From positions 81,567,428 to 81,631,427 of the forward strand of contig JAVIAB010000041.1 of assembly GCA_032433765.1 (NCBI GenBank): DNA of 64,000 bases. Reading direction: 5' to 3'. Of the stretch, positions 28,935 to 41,600 are shown piece by piece. Made by a program: the position numbers and the translations under genes. Position 1 is the first letter of the stretch. Each line of letters starts with the position of its first letter. The DNA comes from Megaustenia siamemsis. Lineage: Eukaryota > Mollusca > Gastropoda > Stylommatophora > Ariophantidae. Below the pieces are notes generated by a model. It worked only from the letters and a program-made list of their open reading frames with translations, was not told where the DNA came from and did no database searches.

Positions 28935-29231
28935 GAAGTCGTAAAACAACTAAAAATGAAAAGAGAACTTCTGAACACAATTAGACCAAGACAAATGCGA
29001 TTCCTGGGCCATGTTAAAAGACACAACAGCCTACTGAAAGTAATCCTGCAGGGGAAAATACAAGGTAAAAGAGGCAGAGGCAGACCAAGATTAACATGGA
29101 CGAGTAACATCAAAAGATAAACAAATCAACCGATGACAACCTGCACCATCAAAGCAAGAGATAGAGCAGAATGGCGCTCCATGGTAGCCAACCCTCGTTG
29201 CGGAGACGGCACTCAATGATGATGATGATTG
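28935..29231 (+). mobile_element. LINE 3' end fragment, copy 3
   Basis: Same truncated LINE tail within the satellite. It lacks the GAT insertion (AAGATTAACATGG) and has GGTAGCC, defining a second sub-lineage with copies 4 and 5. In this copy the frame through GRGRPRLTW is open until the TAA after NIKR. Confidence 0.85.
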
Positions 29232-31942
29232 GTAGAGAAGAATTAGATCACATATTGTTAGAGAAGAATTAGATCATATATTGTTAGAGAAGAATTAGAT
29301 CATATATTGTTAGAAAAGAATTAGATCATATATTGTTATAGAAGAATTAGATCATATATTTTTAGAGAAGGATTAGATCATATATTGTGAGAGAAGAATT
29401 AGATCATATATTGTAAGAGAATAATTAGATCATATATTGTTAGAGAAGAATTAGATCACATATTGTTAGAGAAGAATTAGATCACCTATTGTTAGAGAAG
29501 AATTAGATCATATATTGTTAGAGAAGATTTAGATCATATATTGTTAGAGAAAAATTACATCATATATTGTTAGAGAAGAATTAGATCATATATTGTTAGA
29601 GAAGAATTAGATCATATATTGTTAGAGAAGAATTAGATCACGTATTGTTAGAGATGAATTAGATCATATATTGTTATAGAAGAACTAAATCACATATTGT
29701 TAGAGAAGAATTAGATCATATATTGTTATAGAAGAACTAGATCATATATTGTACAAGAAGAATTAGATCATATATTGTTAGAGAAGAATTAGATCACGTA
29801 TTGTTAGAGATGAATTAGATCATATATTGTTAGAGAAGAATTAGATCATATATTGTTAGAGAAGAATTAGATCACGTATTGTTAGAGAAGAATTAGATCA
29901 TATATTGTTAGAGAAGAATTAGATCACGTATTGTTAGAGAAGAATTAGATCATATATTGTTAGAGAAGAATTAGATCATATATTGTTAGAGAAGAATTAG
30001 ATCACGTATTGTTAGAGAAGAACTAGATCATATATTGTTAGAGAAGAATTAGATCATATATTGTTAGAGAAGAATTAGATCATATATTGTTATAGAAGAA
30101 CTAGATCATATATTGTACAAGAAGAATTAGATCATATATTGTTAGAGAAGAATTAGATCACGTATTGTTAGAGATGAATTAGATCATATATTGTTAGAGA
30201 AGAACTATATCATATATTGTTATAGAAGAACTAGATCATATATTGTTATAGAAGAACTAGATCATATATTGTTAGAGAAGAATTAGATCACATATTGTTA
30301 GAGAAGAATTAGATCACATATTGTTAGAGAAAAATTAGATCACATATTGTTAGAAAAGAATTAGATCACATATTGTTAGAAAAGAATTAGATCATATATT
30401 GTTAGAGATGAATTAGATCATATATTGTTATAGAAGAACTAAATCACATATTGTTATAGAAGAACTAGATCATATATTGTTATAGAAGAACTAGATCATA
30501 TATTGTACAAGAAGAATTAGATCATATATTGTTAGAGAAGAATTAGATCATAGATTGTTAGAGAAGAACTGGATCATATATTGTTAGAGAAGAATTAGAT
30601 CATATATTGTTAGAGAAGAACTGGATCATATATTGTTAGAGAAGAACTATATCATATATTGTTATAGAAGAACTGGATCATATATTGTTAGAGATGAATT
30701 AGATCATATATTGTTATAGAAGAATTAGATCATATATTGTTATAGAAGAATTAGATCATATATTGTTAGAGAAGAATTAGATCATATATTGTTAGAGAAG
30801 AATTAGATCATAGATTGTTAGAGAAGAATTAGATCATATATTGTTAGAGATGAATTAGATCACATATTGTTAGAGAAAAATTAGATCACATATTGTTAGA
30901 GAAGAATTAGATCACATGTTGTTAGAGAAGAATTAGATCACATATTGTTAGAGAAGAATTAGATCACATATTGTTAGAGAAGAATTAGATCATATATTGT
31001 TAGAGAAGAATTAGATCATATATTGTTAGAGAAGAATTAGATCATAGATTGTTATAGAAGAATTTTATCATATATTGTTATAGAAGAATTAGATCATATA
31101 TTGTTAGAGAAGAATTAGATCAAATATTGTTAGAGAAGAATTAGATCATATATTGTTAGAGAAGAATTAGATCATATATTGTTAGAGAAGAATTAGATCA
31201 TATATTGTTAGAGAAGAATTAGATCATATATTGTTAGAGAAGAATTAGATCATATATTGTTATAGAAGAATTAGATCAAATATTGTTAGAGAAGAATTAG
31301 ATCACCTATTGTTAGAGAAGAACTAGATCATATATTGTTATAGAAGAACTAGATCATATATTGTTATAGAAGAATTAGATCATATATTGTTAGAGAAGAT
31401 CTAGATCATATTTTGTTATAGAAGAATTAGATCATATATTGTTAGAGAAGATCTACATAATATTTTGTTATAGAAGAATTAGATCATATATTGTTAAAGA
31501 AGAACTAGATCATATATTGTTAGTGAAGAATTAGATCATAGATTGTTATAGAAGAATTAGATCATATATTGTTAGAGAAGAATTAGATCACATATTGTTA
31601 GAGAAAAATTAGATCACATATTGTTAGAGAAGAATTAGATCACATGTTGTTAGAGAAGAATTAGATCACATGTTGTTAGAGAAGAATTAGATCACATATT
31701 GTTAGAGAAGAATTAGATCATATATTGTTAGAGAAAAATTAGATCACATATTGTTAGAGAAGAATTAGATCACATGTTGTTAGAGAAGAATTAGATCACA
31801 TATTGTTAGAGAAGAATTAGATCACATATTGTTATAGAAGAACTAGATCACATATTGTTAAAAAGAATTAGATCATATATTGTTAGAGAAGAATTAGATC
31901 ATAGATTGTTAGAGAAGAATTAGATCATAGATTGTTAGAGAT

Positions 31943-32239
31943 GAAGTCGTAAAACAACTAAAAATGAAAAGAGAACTTCTGAACACAATTAGACCAAGAC
32001 AAATGCGATTCCTGGGCCATGTTAAAAGACACAACAGCCTACTGAAAGTAATCCTGCAGGGGAAAATACAAGGTAAAAGAGGCAGAGGCAGACCAAGATT
32101 AACATGGACGAGTAACATCAAAAGATAAACAAATCAACCGATGACAACCTGCACCATCAAAGCAAGAGATAGAGCAGAATGGCGCTCCATGGTAGCCAAC
32201 CCTCGTTGCGGAGACGGCACTCAATGATGATGATGATTG
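31943..32239 (+). mobile_element. LINE 3' end fragment, copy 4
   Basis: Same truncated LINE tail, sub-lineage without the GAT insertion. The flanking satellite is the same monomer type as around the other copies. Confidence 0.85.
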
Positions 32240-32862
32240 GTAGAGAAGAATTAGATCACATATTGTTAGAGAAGAATTAGATCATATATTGTTAGAGAAG
32301 AATTAGATCATATATTGTTAGAAAAGAATTAGATCATATATTGTTAGAGAAGAATTAGATCATATATTGTTAGAAAAGAATTAGATCATATATTGTTATA
32401 GAAGAATTAGATCATATATTTTTAGAGAAGGATTAGATCATATATTGTGAGAGAAGAATTAGATCATATATTGTAAGAGAATAATTAGATCATATATTGT
32501 TAGAGAAGAATTAGATCACATATTGTTAGAGAAGAATTAGATCACATATTGTTAGAGAAGAATTAGATCATATATTGTTAGAAAAGAATTAGATCATATA
32601 TTGTTAGAGAAGAATTAGATCATATATTGTTAGAAAAGAATTAGATCATATATTGTTATAGAAGAATTAGATCATATATTTTTAGAGAAGGATTAGATCA
32701 TATATTGTGAGAGAAGAATTAGATCATATATTGTAAGAGAATAATTAGATCATATATTGTTAGAGAAGAATTAGATCACATATTGTTAGAGAAGAATTAG
32801 ATCACATATTGTTAGAGAAGAATTAGATCATATATTGTTAGAGAAGATTTAGATCATATATT

Positions 32863-33364
32863 GTCATCAAGTGCTACGATGATCATCATTTTCGGGAGGA
32901 CGTGACTTACCGGTATATGGGGATAGGCGGCGGGAACAAATGGAGGCTACGCATGAAATGTGTTCCTTGTTGCAGTTTCCTCATATTACAAGTCGCATGT
33001 CTGTGTTAGTCACCTCTAGTGACTCGGGCAGATGGTGCTCGTAAACCTGGGAAGGCCGACCATCTAAGGGCAGAATCCCCCGACAGAAAAGATCAACTGC
33101 TGCCTTGCAGGAAGATTGGGGACAATCAAAGGCTAAGGAAAGCAAACCTGAAAAAATGCTGGCTGAAATCGGATGCACTGGGCCACTGGCGCAGAACACA
33201 GTGCAACGTATTAACGGGTGTTCAGTCAGAGTGGATCTGACAGACTCTAATTGTGATGTTCTGTCTGTGGGGGCGATCAACACACTTAGCCTGACAGCTG
33301 ACTTCATATGAGAGTCTGGAATCCTTACTCTGATTGAGTCCTGAACGCAGAGAGAGAGAGAGAT
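32863..33364. repeat. ~500-bp unrecognised module, copy 3
   Basis: Near-identical to copies 1 and 2. It shares AAGGGCAG with copy 2 and carries CAACGTATTAAC in place of CAACGTTTTAAC. The left flank also contains a duplicated block of satellite with the ATTTTTAGAGAAGG and TTGTGAGAG markers (about 32420 and 32680). Confidence 0.75.
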
Positions 33365-33534
33365 ATATTGTTAGAGAAAAATTAGATCATATATTGTTAG
33401 AGAAAAATTAGATCATATATTGTTAGAGAAGAATTAGATCATATATTGTTAGAGAAGAATTAGATCATATATTGTTAGAGAAGAATTAGATCATATATTG
33501 TTAGAGAAGAATTAGATCATAGATTGTTAGAGAT

Positions 33535-33834
33535 GAAGTCGTAAAACAACTAAAAATGAAAAGAGAACTTCTGAACACAATTAGACCAAGACAAATGCGA
33601 TTCCTGGGCCATGTTAAAAGACACAACAGCCTACTGAAAGTAATCCTGCAGGGGAAAATACAAGGTAAAAGAGGCAGAGGCAGACCAAGATTAACATGGA
33701 CGAGTAACATCAAAAGATAAACAAATCAACCGATGACAACCTGCACCATCAAAGCAAGAGATAGAGCAGAATGGCGCTCCATGGTAGCCAACCCTCGTTG
33801 CGGAGACGGCACTCAATGATGATGATGATGATTG
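33535..33834 (+). mobile_element. LINE 3' end fragment, copy 5
   Basis: Same truncated LINE tail, with one more trinucleotide in its 3' ATG run than copies 3 and 4. It lies only about 170 bp downstream of a ~500-bp module, a spacing not seen for the other copies. Confidence 0.85.
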
Positions 33835-35319
33835 GTAGAGAAGAATTAGATCACATATTGTTAGAGAAGAATTAGATCATATATTGTTAGAGAAGAATTA
33901 GATCATATATTGTTAGAAAAGAATTAGATCATATATTGTTATAGAAGAATTAGATCATATATTTTTAGAGAAGGATTAGATCATATATTGTGAGAGAAGA
34001 ATTAGATCATATATTGTAAGAGAATAATTAGATCATATATTGTTAGAGAAGAATTAGATCACATATTGTTAGAGAAGAATTAGATCACATATTGTTAGAG
34101 AAGAATTAGATCATATATTGTTAGAGAAGATTTAGATCATATATTGTTAGAGAAAAATTAGATCATATATTGTTAGAGAAGAATTAGATCATATATTGTT
34201 AGAGAAGAATTAGATCATATATTGTTAGAGAAGAATTAGATCATATATTGTTAGAGAAGAATTAGATCATATATTGTTATAGACGAATTAGATCATATAT
34301 TGTTAGAGAAGAATTAGATCACATATTGTTAGAGAAGAATTAGATCACATATTGTTAGAGAAGAATTAGATCACATATTGTTAGAGAAGAACTAGATCAT
34401 ATATTGTTATAGAAGAACTGGATCATATATTGTTAGAGAAGAATTAGATCATATATTGTTAGAGATGAATTAGATCATATATTGTTATAGAAGAACTAGA
34501 TCATATATTGTTAGAGAAGAATTAGATCATATATTGTTAGAGAAGATCTAGATCATATTTTGTTATAGAAGAATTAGATCATATATTGTTAGAGAATATC
34601 TAGATCATATTTTGTTATAGAAGAATTAGATCATATATTGTTAGAGAAGAATTAGATCACCTATTGTTAGAGAAGAACTAGATCATATATTGTTAGTGAA
34701 GAATTAGATCATAGATTGTTATAGAAGAATTGGATCATATATTGTTATAGAAGAATTAGATCACATATTGTTAGAGAAGAATTAGATCATATATTGTTAG
34801 AGAAGAATTAGATCATATATTGTTAGAGAAGAATTAGATCATATATTGTTAGAGAAGAATTAGATCATATATTGTTAGAGAAGAATTAGATCACATATTG
34901 TTAGAGATGAATTAGATCACATATTGTTAGAGAAGATCTAGATCATATATTGTTAGAGAAGAATTAGATCATATATTGTTAGAGAAGAATTAGATCATAT
35001 ATTGTTAGAGAAGAATTAGATCATATATTGTTAGAGAAGATCTAGATCATATTTTGTTACAGAAGAATTAGATCATATATTGTTTTAGAAGAATTAGATC
35101 ATATATTGTTAGAGAAGAACTAGATCATATATTGTTAGTGAAGAATTAGATCACATATTGTTAGAGAAGAATTAGATCATAGATTGTTATAGAAGAACTG
35201 GATCATATATTGTTAGAGAAGAATTAGATCACATATTGTTAGAGAAGAATTAGATCATATATTGTTAGAGAAGAATTAGATCTCATGTTGTTAGAGAAGA
35301 ATTAGATCATATATTGTTA

Positions 35320-36650
35320 TAGAAGAATTAGATCATATATTGTTATAGAAGAATTAGATCATATATTGTTATAGAAGAATTAGATCATATATTGTTATAG
35401 AAGAATTAGATCATATATTGTTATAGAAGAATTAGATCATATATTGTTATAGAAGAATTAGATCATATATTGTTATAGAAGAATTAGATCATATATTGTT
35501 ATAGAAGAATTAGATCATATATTGTTATAGAAGAATTAGATCATATATTGTTATAGAAGAATTAGATCATATATTGTTATATAAGAACTATATCATATAT
35601 TGTTATATAAGAACTAGATCATATATTGTTATATAAGAACTAGATCATATATTGTTATATAAGAACTAGATCATATATTGTTATATAAGAACTAGATCAT
35701 ATATTGTTATAGAAGAACTAGATCATATATTGTTAGAGAAGAATTAGATCACATATTGTTAGAGAAGAATTAGATCATATATTGTTATATAAGAACTAGA
35801 TCATATATTGTTATATAAGAACTAGATCATATATTGTTAGAGAAGAATTAGATCACATATTGTTAGAGAAGAATTAGATCATATATTGTTATATAAGAAC
35901 TAGATCATATATTGTTATATAAGAACTAGATCATATATTGTTATATAAGAACTAGATCATATATTGTTATAGAAGAATTAGATCATATATTGTTATAGAA
36001 GAACTAGATCATATATTGTTATAGAAGAACTAGATCATATATTGTTATATAAGAACTAGATCATATATTGTTATAGAAGAACTAGATCATATATTGTTAT
36101 AGAAGAACTAGATCATATATTGTTATAGAAGAACTAGATCATATATTGTTATAGAAGAACTAGATCATATATTGTTATAGAAGAACTAGATCATATATTG
36201 TTAGAGATGAATTAGATCACATATTGTTATATAAGAACTAGATCATATATTGTTATATAAGAACTAGATCATATATTGTTAGAGAAGAATTAGATCACAT
36301 ATTGTTAGAGAAGAATTAGATCATATATTGTTATATAAGAACTAGATCATATATTGTTATATAAGAACTAGATCATATATTGTTATATAAGAACTAGATC
36401 ATATATTGTTATAGAAGAATTAGATCATATATTGTTATAGAAGAACTAGATCATATATTGTTATAGAAGAACTAGATCATATATTGTTATATAAGAACTA
36501 GATCATATATTGTTATAGAAGAACTAGATCATATATTGTTATAGAAGAACTAGATCATATATTGTTATAGAAGAACTAGATCATATATTGTTATAGAAGA
36601 ACTAGATCATATATTGTTATAGAAGAACTAGATCATATATTGTTAGAGAT
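35320..36650. repeat. Highly homogeneous distal part of the 26-bp satellite
   Basis: The 26-bp monomers here are almost uniform GTTATAGAAGAATTAG and GTTATATAAGAACTAG types. A block of GTTATATAAG units recurs (about 35580, 35780, 35890, 36230, 36340). This is the youngest-looking expansion in the array. Confidence 0.75.
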
Positions 36651-36684
36651 GAATTAGATCACATATTGTTAGAGATAGTACAAT

Positions 36685-37020
36685 CTCTCTCTCACTCATG
36701 CTTTTTCCTTCACACTGTCTCACTCACACTTTCACTCTCTCACTCACACCCTCACACTTTCACTCTCTCACTAACTCTCTCATTCTCTCTCACAATCTCT
36801 CTTTCAATCTCTCTCTCTCATTCTCTCCCTCACACACTTTCACTTACACTCTCTCACTCACACTCACTCACACTCTCTCACTCACATACTCTCTTTGTCA
36901 CTCTCTCACTCTCACTCTCTCACTCACACTCTCTCACTCACACTCTCTCACTCACACACTCTCGTTGTCACTGTCTTACTCAGACTCTCTCACTTGCACT
37001 CTCTGTCTACCCTCAAAGAT
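36685..37020. repeat. CTCTCACTCACA low-complexity tract before exon B
   Basis: Imperfect CTCTCACTCACACT repetition of about 330 bp, pyrimidine-rich on the + strand, lying directly upstream of the exon B acceptor (CTTCCCCCCACCTAG). It could serve as an extended polypyrimidine tract. Open frames through it are artefacts apart from the downstream exon. Confidence 0.85.
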
Positions 37021-37045
37021 TTGATATTATCTTCCCCCCACCTAG

Positions 37046-37383
37046 AATCATCAAGAAAGCCAAGCTCAACAAAGTCAACATCCACCTGCCCCTGGACTAC
37101 GTGGCTGATGAAGACCCGCGGGATAAACAAGTTGAGGAAAATGTTGAGGAGAAGATGGAGGAGGCGCTAGAGGTAGAGGAGACAGAGCCGGAGCCACCAA
37201 AGGAGGAGAGGAAGACGCTGTTCACGGTGACCAACGGGATACCGGATGATCTTCTACCGCTGGACATTGGTCCAGAAACAGTGGCCATATTTACTGACAT
37301 CATCGCTGAGGCCAAGACAATCATCTTCCAGGGCTGTGTGACGCCGTTCTACATGTTTGACAGCTATAGGGCCGGTACAGCAG
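37046..37383 (+). CDS. Exon B: PGK-like domain 1, with acidic insertion
   Basis: Acceptor CCCCCCACCTAG ends at 37045; the first base completes the Lys codon begun in exon A. The translation runs IIKKAKLNKVNIHLPLDYV, which matches the family's KITLPVDFV region. An acidic Glu-rich insertion of about 25 residues more than usual follows (VEENVEEKMEEALEVEE and neighbours), then NGIPDDLLPLDIGPET, matching SGIPAGWMGLDCGPES. The conserved NGPVGVFE segment reads QGCVTPFY, so the nucleotide-contacting Glu is Tyr here. It ends in RAGT, matching ARGT. The donor GCAG|GTGGGA is at 37384, phase 1. Assignment as PGK-like is strong; activity is unlikely. Confidence 0.93.
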
Positions 37384-37437
37384 GTGGGAGCATGTATGTG
37401 TTTCTCGTCGTTTTGGGGGTTCTCTGTAGTCGATTAT

Positions 37438-37671
<234 letters not shown>

Positions 37672-37680
<9 letters not shown>

Positions 37681-37915
37681 GTCTGTCTGTCTGAATGTCT
37701 GTCTGTCTGAATGTATGTCTGTCTTTCTGACTGTCTGTCTATCTCTCTGACTGTCTGTCTGTCTCTCTCTCTCTGTCTCTCTGTTTGTCTGTCTGTCTGT
37801 CTATCTGTATGTCTGTCTCACTGCTTGTTTGACTGTCTATGTCTCTGTCTATCTCTCTGTCTGTCTGTCTCTCTGTCTATCTCTCTGTTTGTTTGACTGT
37901 CAATCCGTGCGTCCA
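37672..37915. repeat. (TGTC)n imperfect microsatellite
   Basis: CTGT tetranucleotides interrupted by CTCT and TATC words, contiguous with the TATC tract and decaying into mixed pyrimidine-rich sequence by about 38060. Confidence 0.9.
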
Positions 37916-38078
37916 TCTGTCCGCCTGCCTGTCAGTAGTTGTGTCTTCCTATCGACAGTCCATCTACCCATCTATCCATATTTCTCTCTATCTTTCCCTC
38001 CGTCCGTCCATCCGACTGGTATACATTTGTTCTGTCCATCTATACACCTACCTACATAATTAATTATCTACATACCTA

Positions 38079-38250
38079 CCTGTCTAACTACCTGCATGCC
38101 TCTCTAACCGCATAATCACCTGTCTAACTACCTGCATGCCTCTCTAACCGCATAATCACCTGTCTAACTACCTGCATGCCTCTCTAACCGCATAATCACC
38201 TGTCTAAATACCTGCATGCCTCTCTAACCGCATAATCACCTATCTAAATA
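38079..38250. repeat. 40-bp minisatellite, about 4 copies
   Basis: The unit starts CTGTCTAACTACCTGCATGC and continues with CTCTCTAACC and a GCATAATCAC end. Four near-identical copies; the last reads CTATCTAAATACC. Confidence 0.9.
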
Positions 38251-38867
38251 CCTGCATACTTATTTATCTACTTACTTACCTCTCTACCTAACAATCAACC
38301 CAACGACTTACCTACCTATTTACATACCTACCAACTTCCCACCTATCTATCTACCTGCCTACCTAAAATCTTACCTATCAACCTACCTACCTTGCTCCCT
38401 ACCTACCTACCTCCGTACCTCCCTATCTACCTTAATACCTATCTACCTATCAACGTTCCTCCCTACTTATCTACCTATCTACATACCTATCTATCTACCT
38501 ACTGACCAACCTACATAGTCACCCACCTGCCTATCCACCTACCAACCTCCTTACCTACATACTTATCATACCTCTATACCCACCTCCAAACCTTCCTCCC
38601 AACCTACCTACCTCTCTACCAACTTACCTGCCTTCCTACAAACCTCCCTACCAATCTTCCTGCCTCTTAACCTACCTCCCTACCTCCCTACCTACCTATC
38701 TATATCGAAACCTACCCACTTACCTACTTATCTCACCTTCCCACCTACATACCTACCTACTTACATCCATATCTACCTACATACCTCCCTACCTACCCTC
38801 TAACGTACCTACCTATCTCCCTTGTTACCTACCTGCCTCCCTAATGAACTATCTACTTAGCTACCTA
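38251..38867. repeat. Degenerate TACC-rich tract
   Basis: About 600 bp of CTACCTACC, CTTACCTAC and CCTCCCTAC words, all variants of TACC, without a fixed longer period. No gene is seen. Confidence 0.85.
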
Positions 38868-39098
38868 CCTTCCTACTACCTACAAACCTACATCCCTACA
38901 TGCCTACCTACCTTCCTACTACCTACAAACCTACATCCCTACATGCCTAACTACCTTACTACTACCTACAAACCTACATCCCTACATGCCTACCTACCTT
39001 CCTACTACCTACAAACCTACATCCCTACATGCCTACCTACCTTACTACTACCTACAAACCTACATCCCTACATGCCTACCTACCTTCCTACTACCTAC
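38868..39098. repeat. 43-bp minisatellite, 5 copies
   Basis: The unit contains CTTCCTACTACCTACAAACC and CTACATCCCTACATGCCTAC. Copies alternate between CTTCCTACT and CTTACTACT. It grew out of the surrounding TACC tract. Confidence 0.88.
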
Positions 39099-39139
39099 AG
39101 GGTCCAGACAAAGAAATGCACATCAACTACATCAAAATG

Positions 39140-39325
39140 CGAAGCTGCAGTGAAACAAATAGTGAGGAGAAATGAGGCAAAATATAGAAAAAAAACAAAT
39201 AGTGAGGAGAAATGAGGCAAAATATAGAAGAAAACAAATTGTGAAGAGAAATGAGGCAAAATATAGAAGAAAACAAATAGTGAAGAGAAATGAGGCAAAA
39301 TATAGAAGAAAACAAATAGATAACA
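39140..39325. repeat. 39-bp minisatellite, about 4 copies
   Basis: A unit of AAACAAATAGTGAGGAGAAA plus TGAGGCAAAATATAGAAGA. The first copy is preceded by a short complex stretch (GGTCCAGACAAAGAAATGCA) that may be remnant transposon sequence; I do not recognise it. Confidence 0.85.
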
Positions 39326-39356
39326 AACGGAAAGGTTAAAGTTTCACTTAATTATT

Positions 39357-39613
39357 GGACAACACAAACCAGAACGACGTTTCAGTGAAGTAGGCCTTCA
39401 ACTGTAACAAACATACAAGACACGTATAAAATATGTTTTGAAAACAAATCATTTTAAATTGTCGCTGTATACATTTTTTTTTCTCATTATAGTTTTAAAT
39501 TATTATATTTTTGTATTATTGTTTAATTGTCAATACATATTTGTACGTGTGTTGTATGTCTGTTCCAGTTGAAGGCCTACTGCACCGAAACGTCGTTCTG
39601 GTTTGTGTTGTCC
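39357..39613. repeat. 48-bp inverted repeat with 161-bp loop
   Basis: Left arm 39357-39404 and right arm 39566-39613 are reverse complements at 46 of 48 positions. The right arm begins CAGTTGAAGGCCTACTGCAC and contains CGAAACGTCGTTCTGG. The loop is AT-rich. The structure lies just left of a (TA)n microsatellite. It resembles the terminal portion of a mobile element such as a Penelope-like element, but no coding sequence is present to prove it. Confidence 0.85.
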
Positions 39614-39643
39614 GCTTGTTACTTGTTACGTAAAGCTTCAACC

Positions 39644-39645
<2 letters not shown>

Positions 39646-39711
<66 letters not shown>
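39646..39711. repeat. (TA)n microsatellite
   Basis: An uninterrupted TA dinucleotide run of about 65 bp bridging the inverted-repeat element and the following TACC arrays. Confidence 0.97.
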
Positions 39712-39715
<4 letters not shown>

Positions 39716-39716
<1 letters not shown>

Positions 39717-41600
39717 TCTCCTACCTACCAATATGCTTACCTACCTACATACTTGCCTATCTACCTACCTGTCTGCCTACCTATCTACCTTACCTGTCTA
39801 CCTACCTACCTGCCTACCTACCTACCTACCTGTCTACCTGCCTACCTACCGGTCTGCCTACCTACTTATCTACCTACCTACATACTTACCTGCCTAACTA
39901 CCTACATACATAATTACCTACCTACCTACCTACCTTCATACTTACCCACGTACATACTTACCTACCTACTTACTTACCTACCTACTTACCTACCTACATA
40001 CTTACCCACCTACATACTTACCTACCTACATACTTACCTACCTACTTACTTACCTACCTACTTACCTACCTACTTACCTACCTACATACTTACCCACCTA
40101 CATACTTACCCACCTACATACTTACCTACCTACATACTTACCTACCTACTTACTTACCTACCTACTTACTTACCTACCTACTTACCTACCTACATACTTA
40201 CCCACCTACATACTTACCTACCTACTTACTTACCTACCTACATACTTACCCACCTACATACTTACCCACCTACCTACTTACCTACCTACATACTTACCTA
40301 CCTACTTACTTACCTACCTACTTACCTACCTACCTACTTACCTACCTACATACTTACCTACATACTTACTTAAATACTTACCTACTTACCCACCTACATA
40401 CTTACCTACCTACTTACCTACCTACCTACTTGCCTACATACTAATTACCTACCTACTTACCTACCTACATATTTACCTACCTACTTACCTACCTACCTAC
40501 TTACCTACCTACATACTCACCTACCTACTTACCTACTTACCTACCTACCTACTTACCTACCTACTTACCTACCTACTTACCTACCTACCTACTTACCTAC
40601 CTACTTACCTACCTACTTACCTACCTACATATTTACCTACCTACTTACCTACCTACCTACTTACCTACCTGCATACTTACCTACCTACTTACCTACTTAC
40701 CTACCTACCTATCTACTTACCTAACTACCTACCTACCCTACATACTTACCTACCTACATACCTACTTACCTACTTACCTACCTACATACTTACCTACTTA
40801 CCGACCTATCTACTTACCTACTTACCTACCTACATACTTACCTACTTACCGACCTATCTACTTACCTACTTACCTACCTACATACTTACCTAACTACCTA
40901 CCTACATACTTACCTACATACTTACCTAACTACCTACCTACATACTTACCTACTTACTTACCTAACTACCTGCCTACATACTTACCTACATACTTACCTA
41001 ACTACCTGCCTACATACTTACCTACTTACTTACCTAACTACCTACCTACATACTTACCTACTTACTTACCTAACTACCTGCCTACATACTTACCTACTTA
41101 CTTACCTAACTACCTACCTACATACTTACCTACATACTTACCTAACTACCTGCCTACATACTTACCTACTTACTTACCTAACTACCTACCTACATACTTA
41201 CCTACTTACTTACCTAACTACCTGCCTACATATTTACCTACTTACTTACCTAACTACCTACCTACATACTTACCTACTTACTTACCTACTTACCTACCTA
41301 CATACTTACCTACTTAATTACCTAACTACCTGCCTACATATTTACCTACTTAATTACCTAACTACCTGCCTACATACTTACCTACTTAATTACCTAACTA
41401 CCTGCCTACATACTTACCGACCTATCTACTTACCTAACTACCTGCCTACATACTTACCTACTTAATTACCTAACTACCTGCCTACATACTTACCGACCTA
41501 TCTACTTACCTACTTACCTACCTACATACTTACCTACTTACTTACCTAACTACCTGCCTACATACTTACCTACCTAAGTATCTACCTCGTTAACTACTTA
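39716..41600. repeat. TACC/TTACC complex satellite, ~1.9 kb
   Basis: CTACCTACTTACCTAC and CTACATACTTACC words form short higher-order blocks. From about 40880 a subtype containing TTACCTAACTACCTGCCTAC recurs. No stop-free frame here is biologically credible (YLPTYLPTY type). Confidence 0.93.

Larger units (their letters stand above)
5851..36684. repeat. 26-bp intronic satellite, roughly 1,050-1,100 monomers
   Basis: The monomer is 26 bp: GTTAGAGAAGAATTAGATCA followed by TATATT. Common variants are GTTATAG, GAACTAG, GATGAATT, CACATATT, CATAGATT and TTGTACAAG. It fills almost all of a 31.2-kb intron between PGK-like exons A and B. GTTAGAG occurs at 5851, the splice donor itself, then at 5877, with GTTATAG at 5903 and GTTAGAG at 5929: an exact 26-bp register from the first intron base. 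Monomers carry TAG in several frames, so no long ORF exists. It is interrupted by five LINE ends and three copies of a ~500-bp module. The array ends where CTCTCACT sequence begins, near 36685. Confidence 0.95.

Noticed and set aside
37015..37045. Alternative exon B acceptor at CTCAAAG (about 37018)
   Set aside because: It adds non-PGK residues and breaks phase with exon A; CCCCCCACCTAG at 37045 has a better tract and perfect phase.
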